64,000 nt of DNA from Bacillota bacterium (GTDB taxonomy: Bacteria > Bacillota > Sulfobacillia > Sulfobacillales > Sulfobacillaceae): the NCBI GenBank assembly GCA_026627385.1, contig JAPNUR010000001.1, forward strand, positions 1-64,000. Direction: 5' to 3'. Shown piece after piece: positions 19,613-28,614 of this stretch (its first letter is position 1; every line of letters starts with the position of its first letter). Made by a program: the position numbers and the translations under genes. The notes beneath the pieces are model-generated. The model worked only from the letters and a program-made list of their open reading frames with translations, was not told where the DNA came from and made no database searches.

Positions 19613-20633
19613 CTAGGGCATGGCACCCGTCCCCGGTGAGCGCCCCTGAACAACAACCGGTAGCGGCGCGTCGAGGCGCACGGGGACCCAGCCCCGCACA
19701 CTATTAACAAACCAGATTTCGCGGGCATCGGCTACTTCCTCGACGGTCACCGTCGCTTCCCGAACGACCGCTTCATCAAGCAACCACTGGCGAAAAGTTC
19801 CCGGCAGTAATCCCACAGATAGCGGCGGGGTCACCAGCCGCTCTCCGATTCGCACAACCACATTCCCCCGGGTAAACTCCGTCACCTCGCCGCGGAGATT
19901 GTAGAGCAAGTAATCAAAGCGCGACGCCGCAGCATGAGATGCTGGCTGCCGTTCCTGGTAGCGGTGCCGCCACGTGGTTTTGTGGTAGGTCCAGGCATCC
20001 GCCTCGGGCATCGGCTCCGTAGCCCAGCCCACCAATTGAACTCCCCGGGGATTGGGCGGCAAGGGGTCCGCGTGCCAGCTGACCCGGCCGGACGCGTCAT
20101 ATGCTAGGCGGATGCGCCACCGCCCTTGCCGGTCGCACACCGCCTCCTCCATCGCTTTTTGCACTGCCTCGGAACGCCACGGCCAGCCAAAATATTCCAC
20201 CGCATGGTGCAGCCGTTCCCAGTGATAGCGTTCTAGCACCCATCGGCCATCCACCCAGGCCATTGTCTCAATGAGGCTAAAATCCCGTGCGGTGCCTTGG
20301 AGAAATGCTGTTTTGGCCCGCATTTCCCGGTACTCGCCGTCGGTGTCAGAATCCCAGGTGATCCCCCCGCCGGATCCGTAAATAGCCCGCCCCCGCTGAT
20401 GATCCACGGTCACGGTGCGTATCGCGACATTGAACACGGCGTCTCCGTTGGGCTGCACCACGCCCACGCTCCCGCAGTAGATGCCCCGCGGATCAGGTTC
20501 CAAGGTTCGGATAAGCTCCATTGTCCGGATTTTGGGTGCCCCGGTCACCGAGCCCGACGGAAATAATGTCTGCAAGACGTGGCTCCAGTTCACGCCGGGT
20601 CGCAATGTCGCGGTCACCGTGGACGTCATTTGC
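19613..20633 (-). pseudogene. 3' remnant of a pabB-pabC fusion cut by a transposon
   Basis: The frame begins at the transposon edge with TSTVTATLRPG and the chorismate-binding motif GSVTGAPKIRTMELI. It continues with GGGITWDSDTDGEY, the last part of aminodeoxychorismate synthase component I. From about SLIETMAWVDGRWVLERYHW on, it is an aminotransferase class-IV domain of the PabC (aminodeoxychorismate lyase) type. The fusion would have served p-aminobenzoate/folate synthesis. More than half of PabB is missing and does not appear on the far side of the transposon, so the break was followed by deletion or rearrangement. Only the lyase domain could still work, if it is expressed. Confidence 0.8.
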
Positions 20634-20757
20634 TGTCGTATCTCACGCTTTTTGCCCCAGGTAGTCTCACGATCGCTGTCGCCCCCGCGTGGGGGAACCA
20701 GGCCGAGCCCCCGGGTTGGTCCTCCGGGGGCTCGGCCAAGGAGACACTGCGCGGGGA

Positions 20758-21585
20758 TCAGACGGGCGCGTGGGCCCATTCCAGTTCCGCCGTGGCAATG
20801 GCCACCATGTGGTCATCGACCAACGGTTGCTGGGCGCTGTAGGCGGCGAGCAGGCAGGCTTGGGCCCAACGATTCAGCCGCCGCGGAATGCCCTGCGCCC
20901 AATCGTGGCCCGCTGTGAGGGCGGCGTCGGTAAAAACGGGATGGGTAATGCCGGCGTACTGCAGCTGGTGCTGGAGGTAGGCCGCCGATTCCTCGCGGGT
21001 AAAGGGGCGCAGGTGATACGCCATCGTGACGCGTTGGCGCATCGCCTCGAGCGGACGGAGGGCCAATTTGTGTCGCAGCTCGGTGTGGCCCACGAGCACC
21101 AGGGCAAACGGTGCCGTCGTATCCCAGGCGAAGTTTAAGAGCCGCCGGAGCGTGTTGAAGAGCGGCACCGAAAGCCAATGGGCTTCGTCGAAGACGAGCA
21201 CCGGGCGACGTCCCTGTTGTGTGGCACTGGTCCAGAGCGCCTCCCGCACGGCGTGCTCGAGAGGCACCAGCGCGGCACTTAAGGGCACATGCAGCGCGTA
21301 AGCGAGGGTCTGGAACAACATGAAGGGCGTCCAGGTTTCGCCGACCGGGAGATAACAGACCTCATAGTGGGTGGGATTTAAGGCAGCGAGGGTCGCGCGC
21401 AGGGCGGTACTTTTGCCGACCCCGCTATCGCCCGTGAGCACCAACACCCCGGGTTCGGCCAGTACCGTGAGGATCCGGGCGCGGCATTCCGCAAGGGCCG
21501 CGCTCGGAAAGAGCTGCTCGACCGGAATGTGGCGGGTAAAGGGGGCGCGTTGGGCGCCAAAAAACGTCCACCAGGCGTCCGTCAT
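20758..21585 (-). CDS. Transposition AAA ATPase (TniB/TnsC/ExeA-like)
   Basis: 275 residues. Walker A is TGDSGVGKST at about 51-60, and Walker B is VLVFDEAHW with D133/E134. A sensor stretch is present (FALVLVGHTELRHKL). The start GAQRAPF is typical of ExeA/TniB-like ATPases that guide DDE transposases to targets. The ATG overlaps the transposase stop (ATGA) and follows GAGGAGG. It should work with the transposase encoded just upstream to choose the insertion site. Confidence 0.85.
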   Translation of the reverse strand: MTDAWWTFFGAQRAPFTRHIPVEQLFPSAALAECRARILTVLAEPGVLVLTGDSGVGKSTALRATLAALNPTHYEVCYLPVGETWTPFMLFQTLAYALHVPLSAALVPLEHAVREALWTSATQQGRRPVLVFDEAHWLSVPLFNTLRRLLNFAWDTTAPFALVLVGHTELRHKLALRPLEAMRQRVTMAYHLRPFTREESAAYLQHQLQYAGITHPVFTDAALTAGHDWAQGIPRRLNRWAQACLLAAYSAQQPLVDDHMVAIATAELEWAHAPV

Positions 21586-22958
21586 GGCGTGTCCTCCTCG
21601 GATGGCGGAGCCAGCCGAAGCCCGGGATGCCGGGCCGCGTGTTGGCGGGCGAGCAGGACGAGATAGCTGAGTCCCGGCGGATCGGGGGACGGCCGCTCCG
21701 CGGCCGGCGGTGGCGGCGGCGTGGTGCCGCCGTCCACCGGCTGGGCGAGACCATACGGCTGGCCCGCGTACCACACGGTGGGGCAGTCGGGTCGATGGGG
21801 ATCATAGCGGAGCTGCACCGTGACTTGGACCAACCCTTCCGGCACCAGCCAGGTGCGGCCTTGCCACTGCACCTGCCCAAACTTGTCAACGCGCCGGGTG
21901 ACCTGCTGTTGAAAGGCCAGGCGCAATTGGTCGCCGGACACCATCCGGTGCACCCCGCCGGTGCCCCAGCGGGCCAGCGGCGTCTCTCCCGTCATCCGGT
22001 GCACCCGGCGGTGATAGTGCTCCTCACACCAGGCGTCAAACCACTGGTTCAGCTCGCCCAGCGATGACGCGGGCTGGACCGCCAGTTCGGCCACAAACGA
22101 GGTCTCGAGATGCCCCCACCAGCGTTCTTGTTTGCCCTTGCCCTGGGGGCGGTAGGGGCGACTATGAATGAGGCGAATCTGGAGGCGCGCCAAGATTTGC
22201 TCCAGCCGTTCGGTCACATAAATGGCGCCATTGTCGCAATAAAAGCGGTGCGGGGCCCCCCAACGGTGCAACGCTTCCCAGAGCACGGCTTCCAATAGCG
22301 CCGCATCGGCGCTCCAGGCCCAGCGGCCCGCGACAATCCGGCGGGAATAATCATCCAAGATCACCAGACAATAGGTTTTCCGTGTGCGGTGGGGATCCTC
22401 CGGGATGGGATCGGGCACATACGGCCCGTCCATCACATCGGACTGCCAGAGCTCTCCCGGGGCGGTCGCTTCCCACCGGCGGAAGCGCCGGGGCGGCGGC
22501 GCCACCGGGCGCCGGTGACGGGTGATCCCGGCTCGCTGCCAGTGGCGATACAGCGTGGCGCGGCGAATCCCGGCAATCACGGCCGGATCGATCCCTGCTT
22601 CGGGCGCCCAGGCCGCGAGCAGCGCCAGGACCTGGTCCGCACTGCGTTGCGGCACCGCCTGTTTCAAGGCCACAGCCTGGTCCCAGACCTCCGGCGGAAT
22701 CGTCCGCCGGTGCCCACAATCGCGCCGCCGCTGCGGCGCCAGCGCGTCCAATCCGCCCTGCTGATACCGCCGGATCCAGCGCCCCACGGTGCGACGGGAC
22801 GGCGTCCGGGCGATACCGCGGGGATTCGCGGGGGGATGCTGCTGCAACCACCGGTGCCACGCCTGGCGCTCGGCAGCGGAGGCCAGGGAATCCACGAGGC
22901 CACTGATGCAGCGGTAGCGATACAGGGCCCAGGCTTGGCGTTCGTCGTCTGTCATCAT
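21582..22958 (-). CDS. DDE transposase/integrase (rve fold, TniA/TnsB-like)
   Basis: 458 residues. An N-terminal helix-turn-helix region (RTVGRWIRRYQQGGLDAL) precedes an integrase core. The catalytic residues are visible as D174 (LWQSDVMDG), D242 (FYCDNGA) and E278 (GKGKQERWW). A C-terminal beta domain follows, with KFGQVQWQGRTWLVP as in Mu/TniA-type transposases. The partner ATPase overlaps its 3' end. Family knowledge: such pairs cut and join TGT...ACA ends. It looks intact. Confidence 0.88.
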   Translation of the reverse strand: MMTDDERQAWALYRYRCISGLVDSLASAAERQAWHRWLQQHPPANPRGIARTPSRRTVGRWIRRYQQGGLDALAPQRRRDCGHRRTIPPEVWDQAVALKQAVPQRSADQVLALLAAWAPEAGIDPAVIAGIRRATLYRHWQRAGITRHRRPVAPPPRRFRRWEATAPGELWQSDVMDGPYVPDPIPEDPHRTRKTYCLVILDDYSRRIVAGRWAWSADAALLEAVLWEALHRWGAPHRFYCDNGAIYVTERLEQILARLQIRLIHSRPYRPQGKGKQERWWGHLETSFVAELAVQPASSLGELNQWFDAWCEEHYHRRVHRMTGETPLARWGTGGVHRMVSGDQLRLAFQQQVTRRVDKFGQVQWQGRTWLVPEGLVQVTVQLRYDPHRPDCPTVWYAGQPYGLAQPVDGGTTPPPPPAAERPSPDPPGLSYLVLLARQHAARHPGLRLAPPSEEDTP

Positions 22959-23018
22959 GTCCCTCTTCTCCTTTCCCTGTCACTCTACGGAGAAGAAGGC
23001 CCGCCAGGCCAGCCCCAA

Positions 23019-23675
23019 TTAGGGTGGACGGCCTTCCTGCCGCAAGCGGCGCCCCCAATGGGTGACCGCCGGCACGAGCGCCGGCGGCCAGGCCTGGGGA
23101 GCGACCGCGCTCCAGATCGCCGCGAGATCGAGCCGCGCTCCACGGGGGCTGATCGCTAACGCCGCGGCGGTCCACCGCCACGCCACGAGAACCCACGCCC
23201 AATCGGCCAGCCGGGTCCCGACGGGCGGCCGCCACGTTTGCGTCCAGGCGGGCCAGGGCCATCCCCAGCGTTGCCATTGTTGGGCGATGAGCGTACGCCA
23301 CAGCGCGGCGTGGGCGAGCCAGCGGCCCACATGCCGCCGTAACCAATGCCGGGGCCAGGCTCCCTCCCGCTCGAGCTGGGCCCACGTCTGGCCCTGAATC
23401 GCCACCGCATGGCCCAGCGTGACCAGCAGCCACGTCGCCGCGGGCTCATACGGCACCAGCCAGGGGGGAAAACAGGTCTCCACGGTGTGACAGACGCGAC
23501 ATCGCACGCGTAAGAGCGCCAATCGATCCCAGCAGCCGGGAGCCCACACGACCCAGCGCGCCCGCCAACTGTGGCGTTCCCGGGGCCGGCCACACTGGGG
23601 ACAGAGGGCCCGGAGCGTGTCCAAAAAGGTGCGGTAGAGTTGTTCGACGGTGGCAAAATCGCGTATACTATCCAT
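23019..23675 (-). CDS. Transposon zinc-binding protein, DUF6431-like
   Basis: 218 residues, starting at MDSIRDFATVEQLY. An N-terminal zinc site has CPQC (25, 28) and CRVC (59, 62), followed by PPWLVPYEPAAT. This resembles DUF6431-type proteins found beside transposases. The rest is rich in Trp and Arg and has no motif I know. It is the first gene of the transposon operon, 60 nt before the transposase. A target-recognition or DNA-binding accessory role, like TniQ/TnsD, is a guess based on position. Confidence 0.55.
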   Translation of the reverse strand: MDSIRDFATVEQLYRTFLDTLRALCPQCGRPRERHSWRARWVVWAPGCWDRLALLRVRCRVCHTVETCFPPWLVPYEPAATWLLVTLGHAVAIQGQTWAQLEREGAWPRHWLRRHVGRWLAHAALWRTLIAQQWQRWGWPWPAWTQTWRPPVGTRLADWAWVLVAWRWTAAALAISPRGARLDLAAIWSAVAPQAWPPALVPAVTHWGRRLRQEGRPP

Positions 23676-23873
23676 GCGCAAGTCACTCAATGCGCCATGG
23701 CGCACGAAACCGGCTGAGTCCGCCAAGACGAAGCAGCCGGTTTCTCATGTCCCCCCTTGACCGTGTTCTGTCTCTGTCTTTAGCACACCATAAGCTCGCG
23801 AGACCACGCAAAAATTAAGCCCATCATTCCTTCGCCATTCTGCGGGGACGGGGCCCACCCGAGGCTCGCCGTG

Positions 23874-23941
23874 CGCCGGGTCGCGGTCAAGGCAACCTGA
23901 CGGCGGCTCCGCCGGCCTTGACCGCTCGCCGCCGCCCGGCG
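23874..23941. repeat. Long two-tier hairpin in the transposon leader
   Basis: CGCCGGG (23874-23880) pairs with CCCGGCG (23935-23941). Just inside, GCGGTCAAGGC (23883-23893) pairs perfectly with GCCTTGACCGC (23915-23925), and a further GGCGG/CCGCC pairing lies in the loop. It sits in the 350 bp without genes between the transposon end and its first gene. Confidence 0.7.
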
Positions 23942-24029
23942 AATCATCCCATCAAGCCCCGCCCCCACCCTGGGCACCGAACGTGAGACGATCCAGACGA
24001 TTTTGTGCCAAATAAAGTGAGACTCGACA

Positions 24030-24734
24030 CCCACGGCAGCAGGACCGCTGGCAACAAATCCAAGCGCTCCGGCAGGCAGGCCATTCGATCAGCGCCATCG
24101 CCCGGATCCTCCAGCGCGATCGCGCCACGGTCCGGAAGTATGCCCCGGCTGCCACGTGTCCGACGTCGCCTCCACGGCCCGCGACGCCCCGCGCGCTAGC
24201 AGGGGGGACCGATCGGCTCGAAGCCCGATGGCAGCGTGGCTGGCATCGGGCACGAGCCCTCTTCCAGCAATTGCCGGCCGAAGGCTATGGGGGGAGTGAG
24301 AGGGCGGTGCACCGCTGGCTACAGCGCCATCATCCCCGGCCCCGCGCCGAGGCGACTCCCCCGCAGCCGCGGACCTCCCCGGCGACACGGGCTTGGCACT
24401 GTCTGCAATGGCCCGCGGACTGGCCCCCCAGACGGTGCACGCCTTGACGGCGGCGTTGCCGGATCCTACGATCCGCGAGGCCTTTACCCTGGGCCAGCTC
24501 TTTCGCACGATGGTCAAACATCGGCGCGCCGAAGCGAGTGGCCTGCCGGAATTCCGGCGGTTTGCCGCGGGCCTCCGGCGCGACTTCGCGGCCGTCCACG
24601 CGGCCCTCAGTCTCCCGTGGAGTCAAGGGCCAACGGAAGGATTGCATCACAAAATTAAACGGATCAAGCGCCTGATGTACGGGCACGCGAACTTTGATCT
24701 TTTGCGAGCTCGGATTCTCGATGCGCCCGCCTAA
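24030..24734 (+). pseudogene. ISL3-family transposase remnant
   Basis: The first frame reads QQDRWQQIQALRQAGHSISA with an HTH (IARILQRDRATVRKY), then a middle segment WHRARALFQQLPAEGYGGSE. Near 24410 the frame shifts. The last 100 residues continue as FAAGLRRDFAAVHAALSLPW and GPTEGLHHKIKRIKRLMYG, the C-terminal hallmark of ISL3 transposases. The N-terminal zinc domain and part of the DDE core are gone. Its 5' edge is the end of the three-gene transposon. Confidence 0.7.
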
Positions 24735-24894
24735 TCCGGCAGGTCGTCCCGCGACAGGCTGATCCGTTCCGCACGCGTGGCGGTGAGGGTCGTTGTCGAA
24801 CTGTCTCGCGGCCCGTCGCACCGTCTGGCGATTCACGGTCAGCGTCAATCCCGCCTGCCCGGCGATCACCAAACTTGCGCCAGAGCCATTATCC

Positions 24895-24933
24895 TTGGCA
24901 TTTTTGGTGACTATGGATTGGCATTTTTGGTGA
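24895..24933. repeat. Duplicated 16-bp sequence at an IS boundary
   Basis: TTGGCATTTTTGGTGA occurs at 24895-24910 and again at 24918-24933. It sits between the ISL3 and IS66 remnants. It probably represents an ISL3-type terminal repeat and a neighbouring copy. Confidence 0.6.
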
Positions 24934-25816
24934 TTTTCACTTTGGCCTTGACACCCAGGATATCATTCAGGCGGATGAGACCACGCTGACGGTCATCCAA
25001 GAACCGGGCCGGCAGGCGACACAACAGTCCTACATGTGGCTCTACCGCAGTGGCCGCGAGGGGCCCCCGATCGTGCTCTACGAGTATCAGCCGGGGCGCC
25101 ATGGGGCGTATGCCCGCCGATTTCTCACGGGCTTTCAGGGCTATCTCCCGTGTGACGGCTATGCGGGGTATCGCGAGGTGGCCGGAGCCACCCTGGTGGG
25201 GTGTTGGGCGCATGCGCGGCGACATTTTGTGGAGGCCCTGCAGACCTTGCCTGGGGCGGCGCGCGATGGGCCGAGTGCCATCCGGGAGGGCCTGGAGTTC
25301 TGCAATACGATCTTCCGGATCGAGCGGGAACTCCGGGACCTGACCCCGGCGGAGCGGCAGGCCGTGCGCCAGACCCGGAGTCGACCGGTCCTCGCCCAGT
25401 TTGCCCGATGGTTGCGGGCCCAAAAACGGCAGACCTTGCCCAAGAGTCCCTTAGGCAAGGCGGTGACGTATGGCCTGAATCAGTGGAAACCGCTCACCCG
25501 CTTTTTGGAAGACGGGCGGCTCGAGATCGACAACAATCGGAGCGAACGCGCCATCAAACCCTTTGTGACGGGCCGAAAGAACTGGCTCTTTGCGAACACG
25601 CCCCGCGGAGCCCAGGCGAGCGCCATCGCGTTTAGCCTCATTCAAACCGCGAAAGAAAACGGCTTAGAACCGCGGGCCTATCTTCAATATCTCTTCGAGC
25701 CATGGCCGCAGCGCGATCTCGCGGATCCCGCCAGCTGGGCCGATTGCTTGCCCTGGTCGTCGACGTTGCCGACTCATGTGAAAGCGCCGGGGAGCGCGTC
25801 CCCCACTTCCGATTAA
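24932..25816 (+). pseudogene. IS66-family transposase (TnpC), N-terminus missing
   Basis: About 290 C-terminal residues of an enzyme usually near 500 long. Visible motifs are ADETTL, SYMWLYRSG, YLPCDGYAGY, VGCWAHARRHFVEAL, EIDNNRSERAIKPF and KNWLFANTPRGAQASA, all typical of IS66 TnpC. The frame is open back to 24932, where it meets the ISL3-type repeat, so the 5' part was removed by that neighbour. The accessory IS66 genes tnpA and tnpB are absent. Confidence 0.85.
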
Positions 25817-26536
25817 GCAGAGGCCGTCCACAGTCAGAACACCCGTGCTCCCCGCCGTCGAGGTGGGGAGTATTTTACGCTTACCTAAAACTGGGGATAA
25901 GTCAGGCTCGATACACGGCCACCCGAACCCGGGTCAACGCCCGCTGCGCGGTATCATACCCCCAAACTCCACCACCTGCGCGCTGCCCGCACCTTGCTTC
26001 GGAGCGAGGAAGCCGCGCAGCGTCTACATCACGGCCGTGACTCCCCGCCACGACCGTAGCAGCGCCGAGCCGGAGCGGCCGCGCCGCCCACCCCAACCCA
26101 CCGCCCACACCCAACGCTGCCGGCAGGTTGGCCGCGAGCGTCAGCCCCGTGCGTTGGCCTTTCGTCCTCATCTTGTCATCCCATCCTTCCCTGAAAACTT
26201 TTCCTCGCGTTGCTGTCCGGGATCGCGGTGCGCCAAGGCCCCAGCGTTCGCCCGCCGAACAAGCCGGTATCGGGGCTATTCGCCGCCATGGGTGTTAATT
26301 CCTTGCTCATCCCTTGGTGCGACGGGATTTCACAAAACTCCGATTCGATCGGAACTCATACGTTATACCGTCAGGGACCGAAGGCATTCTGCCTAGGGCT
26401 AGGGTGAACGACCGAATGGCAAAGGCCATCGTTGCCCTGATTTCGTGGGCCACATAGTCTCTTAAAAAACATCGGCATATTTTTTCAATCGTCAGGCTTG
26501 GCTTGATTTGCTTAGGGCCAGTCGATGGATTGAAAG
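25817..26536. other. Spacer after the IS66 wreck
   Basis: 720 bp with no gene I can defend. A minus-strand frame (25902-26171) has a weak ribosome-like site and a glycine-rich hydrophobic stretch, but it has no recognisable family and may be a fragment. No terminator with a U-run was found for the converging GH42 gene. Confidence 0.35.
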
Positions 26537-28510
26537 CTAACAGTCCGAACGATCTTCTTCGATCAGAAGAAGATCCCATGCGCCGACGGTAACCTGACCC
26601 TGTACCCACTGACGGGTCAGGAGATCACGACCCGGATACCGCACCTTTACGGCAGTCGCCACGGGTTGGAAATTAAGATAAAAGGCAAAGCGTCCCGCCT
26701 TCCCCTCCCTCGTTGTGTAAAACACCCGCGGCGGTAGCTCCGGCCCCGCCGTCTCGGTCACTTCAGCAAAAACTGCTCTTAGGAGGTCGTCTTGATGGCG
26801 TACGCCGACGTACGTCACCCAGCCATTCCCGTACTGATTTCGTGTAACCGCCGCGGCTCCTTTATAAAACTTGCCATCATACGTCGCCAGAACCTCTGCC
26901 GTCAGGGGTTCCAGGATTTCCAGCCAGCCACCCACAGCATAGCGTTGATGATCATAGATAATCCCGTTTTCCACCCCGGGCGGCAGCGCATCAAATTCTG
27001 CCACCCGCATACCCACCATCGTCCCCAGGGGTTCGGGCCATGTGACATCAAACACCACATTGGACCACGATTTAATGCCGCTTCTGACGCTTAAGACTAA
27101 ATGGCCACCTGCCGAGACAAAATCCGCCAAACGGGCCAGCATGTCTGGGTTCACGAGGCTCAACATCGGGGCAACCACCCAACGATATTGGGACAAATCC
27201 GCCATTGGCGACACCACATCAGCGGTAAAGCCAAGCTGGGTCAACGCCCGGTGATAGGCAGCGACTTCGTCAGCATACCGTATCGCCGGATACTGAGGAT
27301 GGGCGCTCTCCGCCCACACCTGATCATAGGACCAAATAATGGCTGCTTGTGCCTCCACCCGCGTCATGGCTAACTGGTCGCCAAACCGTGAAAGTTCCCG
27401 CGACAGCTGTGCAATTTCTTGATATGCGCGCCGTGGCTCACCATCGTGACGCAAAATCCCGTTAGGATTCTGTTCGACGTTAAAACGATTGCTGCGCCAG
27501 CGATAAAACAAAATGCCGTTGGCGCCGCGGGCAATGTCCTGATAAGCCCAGAGCCGTACTAACCCGGGCTCAATGGCCAAATTATATGCGCTGCCGTTAA
27601 AATAGCCGTTCTTTTGTTCTAACATCCAAAACGGCGTCCCGCTTTTGACCGATCTCATTAAATCATGTGCGAGCACGGTGTCATAATTGTCGCTGTCCAC
27701 CGCCGGGTAGGAGTCCCAGCCAATGAAATCCAGCAATCGGGCGAGCGCATGTAAATCCAGCCATGGATATACGCCCATGCTGTTATGCGTCACAAACTGC
27801 TCACGGCTATGCTGGCGGATAATGGAGGCTTGGCGTTCGAGATGACGTACGGCTGATTCCGAGGCAAAGCGCAGGTGGTCAAGAATTTGGCTCGTCGTCG
27901 TCGTGAGCTGTGCGCCAGTCGGCAGGTCCACGTCCTCCCATTGCGCGAACCGCTGACTCCAAAAGACCGTGCCCCAGGCTTCATTCAATGTGTCTAAGCT
28001 TCCATAACGCGCCTTGAGCCACCCCCTAAAGTCGCGTTGACATTGCTGGCAGAAACACCGAGTGGCTCTCAACTCATTGTCAATTTGCCAGCCGATCACA
28101 CGCGGGTCATGGCCGTACCGCTCGGCCATGGCGCTAACCAATGCATTGATGTGTTCCTGTAAACGCCGGTTGTTGTAGCAATAGCGACCCCTTCCCCCAT
28201 GGGGGCGACCCCATTCATCAGTCGCCACCACATCAGGGTACTGGTGCCAAAGCCAGCTCGGCGGCGCTTCGGTCGGGGTGCCCAAGATCACGGATAGCCC
28301 ATGACGAGCCGCAATGGCGAGAAACTCATCGAGCCAGTCAAAGCACCATGTCGCGGGTTGAGGCTCCAGCACCGCCCATGCCAGCTCAGCGACGCGCACA
28401 ACTTCTAATCCCGCCGCCTGCATTAACTCAACATCCGTGGCCCATCGGTCCTGTGGCCAGTGCTCCGGGTAATAGGCAGTGCCTAGATAAATATGATCAT
28501 CTCTCCACAC
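26537..28510 (-). CDS. Glycoside hydrolase family 42 (beta-galactosidase-like)
   Basis: 657 residues, with the start at GTG 28510 behind AGGAGG. The N-terminal TIM barrel starts YLGTAYYPEHWP. The acid/base Glu is in GWQIDNE (E146) and the nucleophile is in PFWMLEQ (E298). Cys111, 152, 154 and 157 make the zinc cluster known from GH42. Trimer and C-terminal beta domains follow. No signal peptide is present, so it acts in the cytoplasm on imported oligosaccharides. GH42 members cleave beta-galactosides or alpha-L-arabinopyranosides; which one applies here is open. It closes a run of sugar-use genes on this strand. Confidence 0.92.
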   Translation of the reverse strand: MWRDDHIYLGTAYYPEHWPQDRWATDVELMQAAGLEVVRVAELAWAVLEPQPATWCFDWLDEFLAIAARHGLSVILGTPTEAPPSWLWHQYPDVVATDEWGRPHGGRGRYCYNNRRLQEHINALVSAMAERYGHDPRVIGWQIDNELRATRCFCQQCQRDFRGWLKARYGSLDTLNEAWGTVFWSQRFAQWEDVDLPTGAQLTTTTSQILDHLRFASESAVRHLERQASIIRQHSREQFVTHNSMGVYPWLDLHALARLLDFIGWDSYPAVDSDNYDTVLAHDLMRSVKSGTPFWMLEQKNGYFNGSAYNLAIEPGLVRLWAYQDIARGANGILFYRWRSNRFNVEQNPNGILRHDGEPRRAYQEIAQLSRELSRFGDQLAMTRVEAQAAIIWSYDQVWAESAHPQYPAIRYADEVAAYHRALTQLGFTADVVSPMADLSQYRWVVAPMLSLVNPDMLARLADFVSAGGHLVLSVRSGIKSWSNVVFDVTWPEPLGTMVGMRVAEFDALPPGVENGIIYDHQRYAVGGWLEILEPLTAEVLATYDGKFYKGAAAVTRNQYGNGWVTYVGVRHQDDLLRAVFAEVTETAGPELPPRVFYTTREGKAGRFAFYLNFQPVATAVKVRYPGRDLLTRQWVQGQVTVGAWDLLLIEEDRSDC

Positions 28511-28614
28511 CAAAAAATCCTCCTCACGGCAGGTTGTCGCCTGTAGCGGTGCGTGCAATTCCTACCGCCGACGTTTCTCACGCACCGCATCCCGCATTGT
28601 GTCATTGAATGACG

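Larger units (their letters stand above)
20634..24029 (-). mobile_element. Three-gene Tn7/Tn552-like transposon
   Basis: The left end begins TGTCGTATCTCACG (20634). The right end, read outward, begins TGTCGAGTCTCAC (ending at 24029). Each end carries a second copy of the TCTCACG-type box about 30-40 bp further in, as expected for multiple transposase-binding sites in TGT...ACA elements of the Tn7/Tn552/Tn5053 group. Inside are a zinc protein, a DDE transposase and an AAA ATPase on one strand. No matching target duplication flanks it (CATTTGC on the left, CCCACGG on the right), so one flank was probably lost. It truncates pabB. Confidence 0.7.

Noticed and set aside
20627-24040. Short target-site duplication around the transposon
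   Set aside because: The bases on the two sides do not match.
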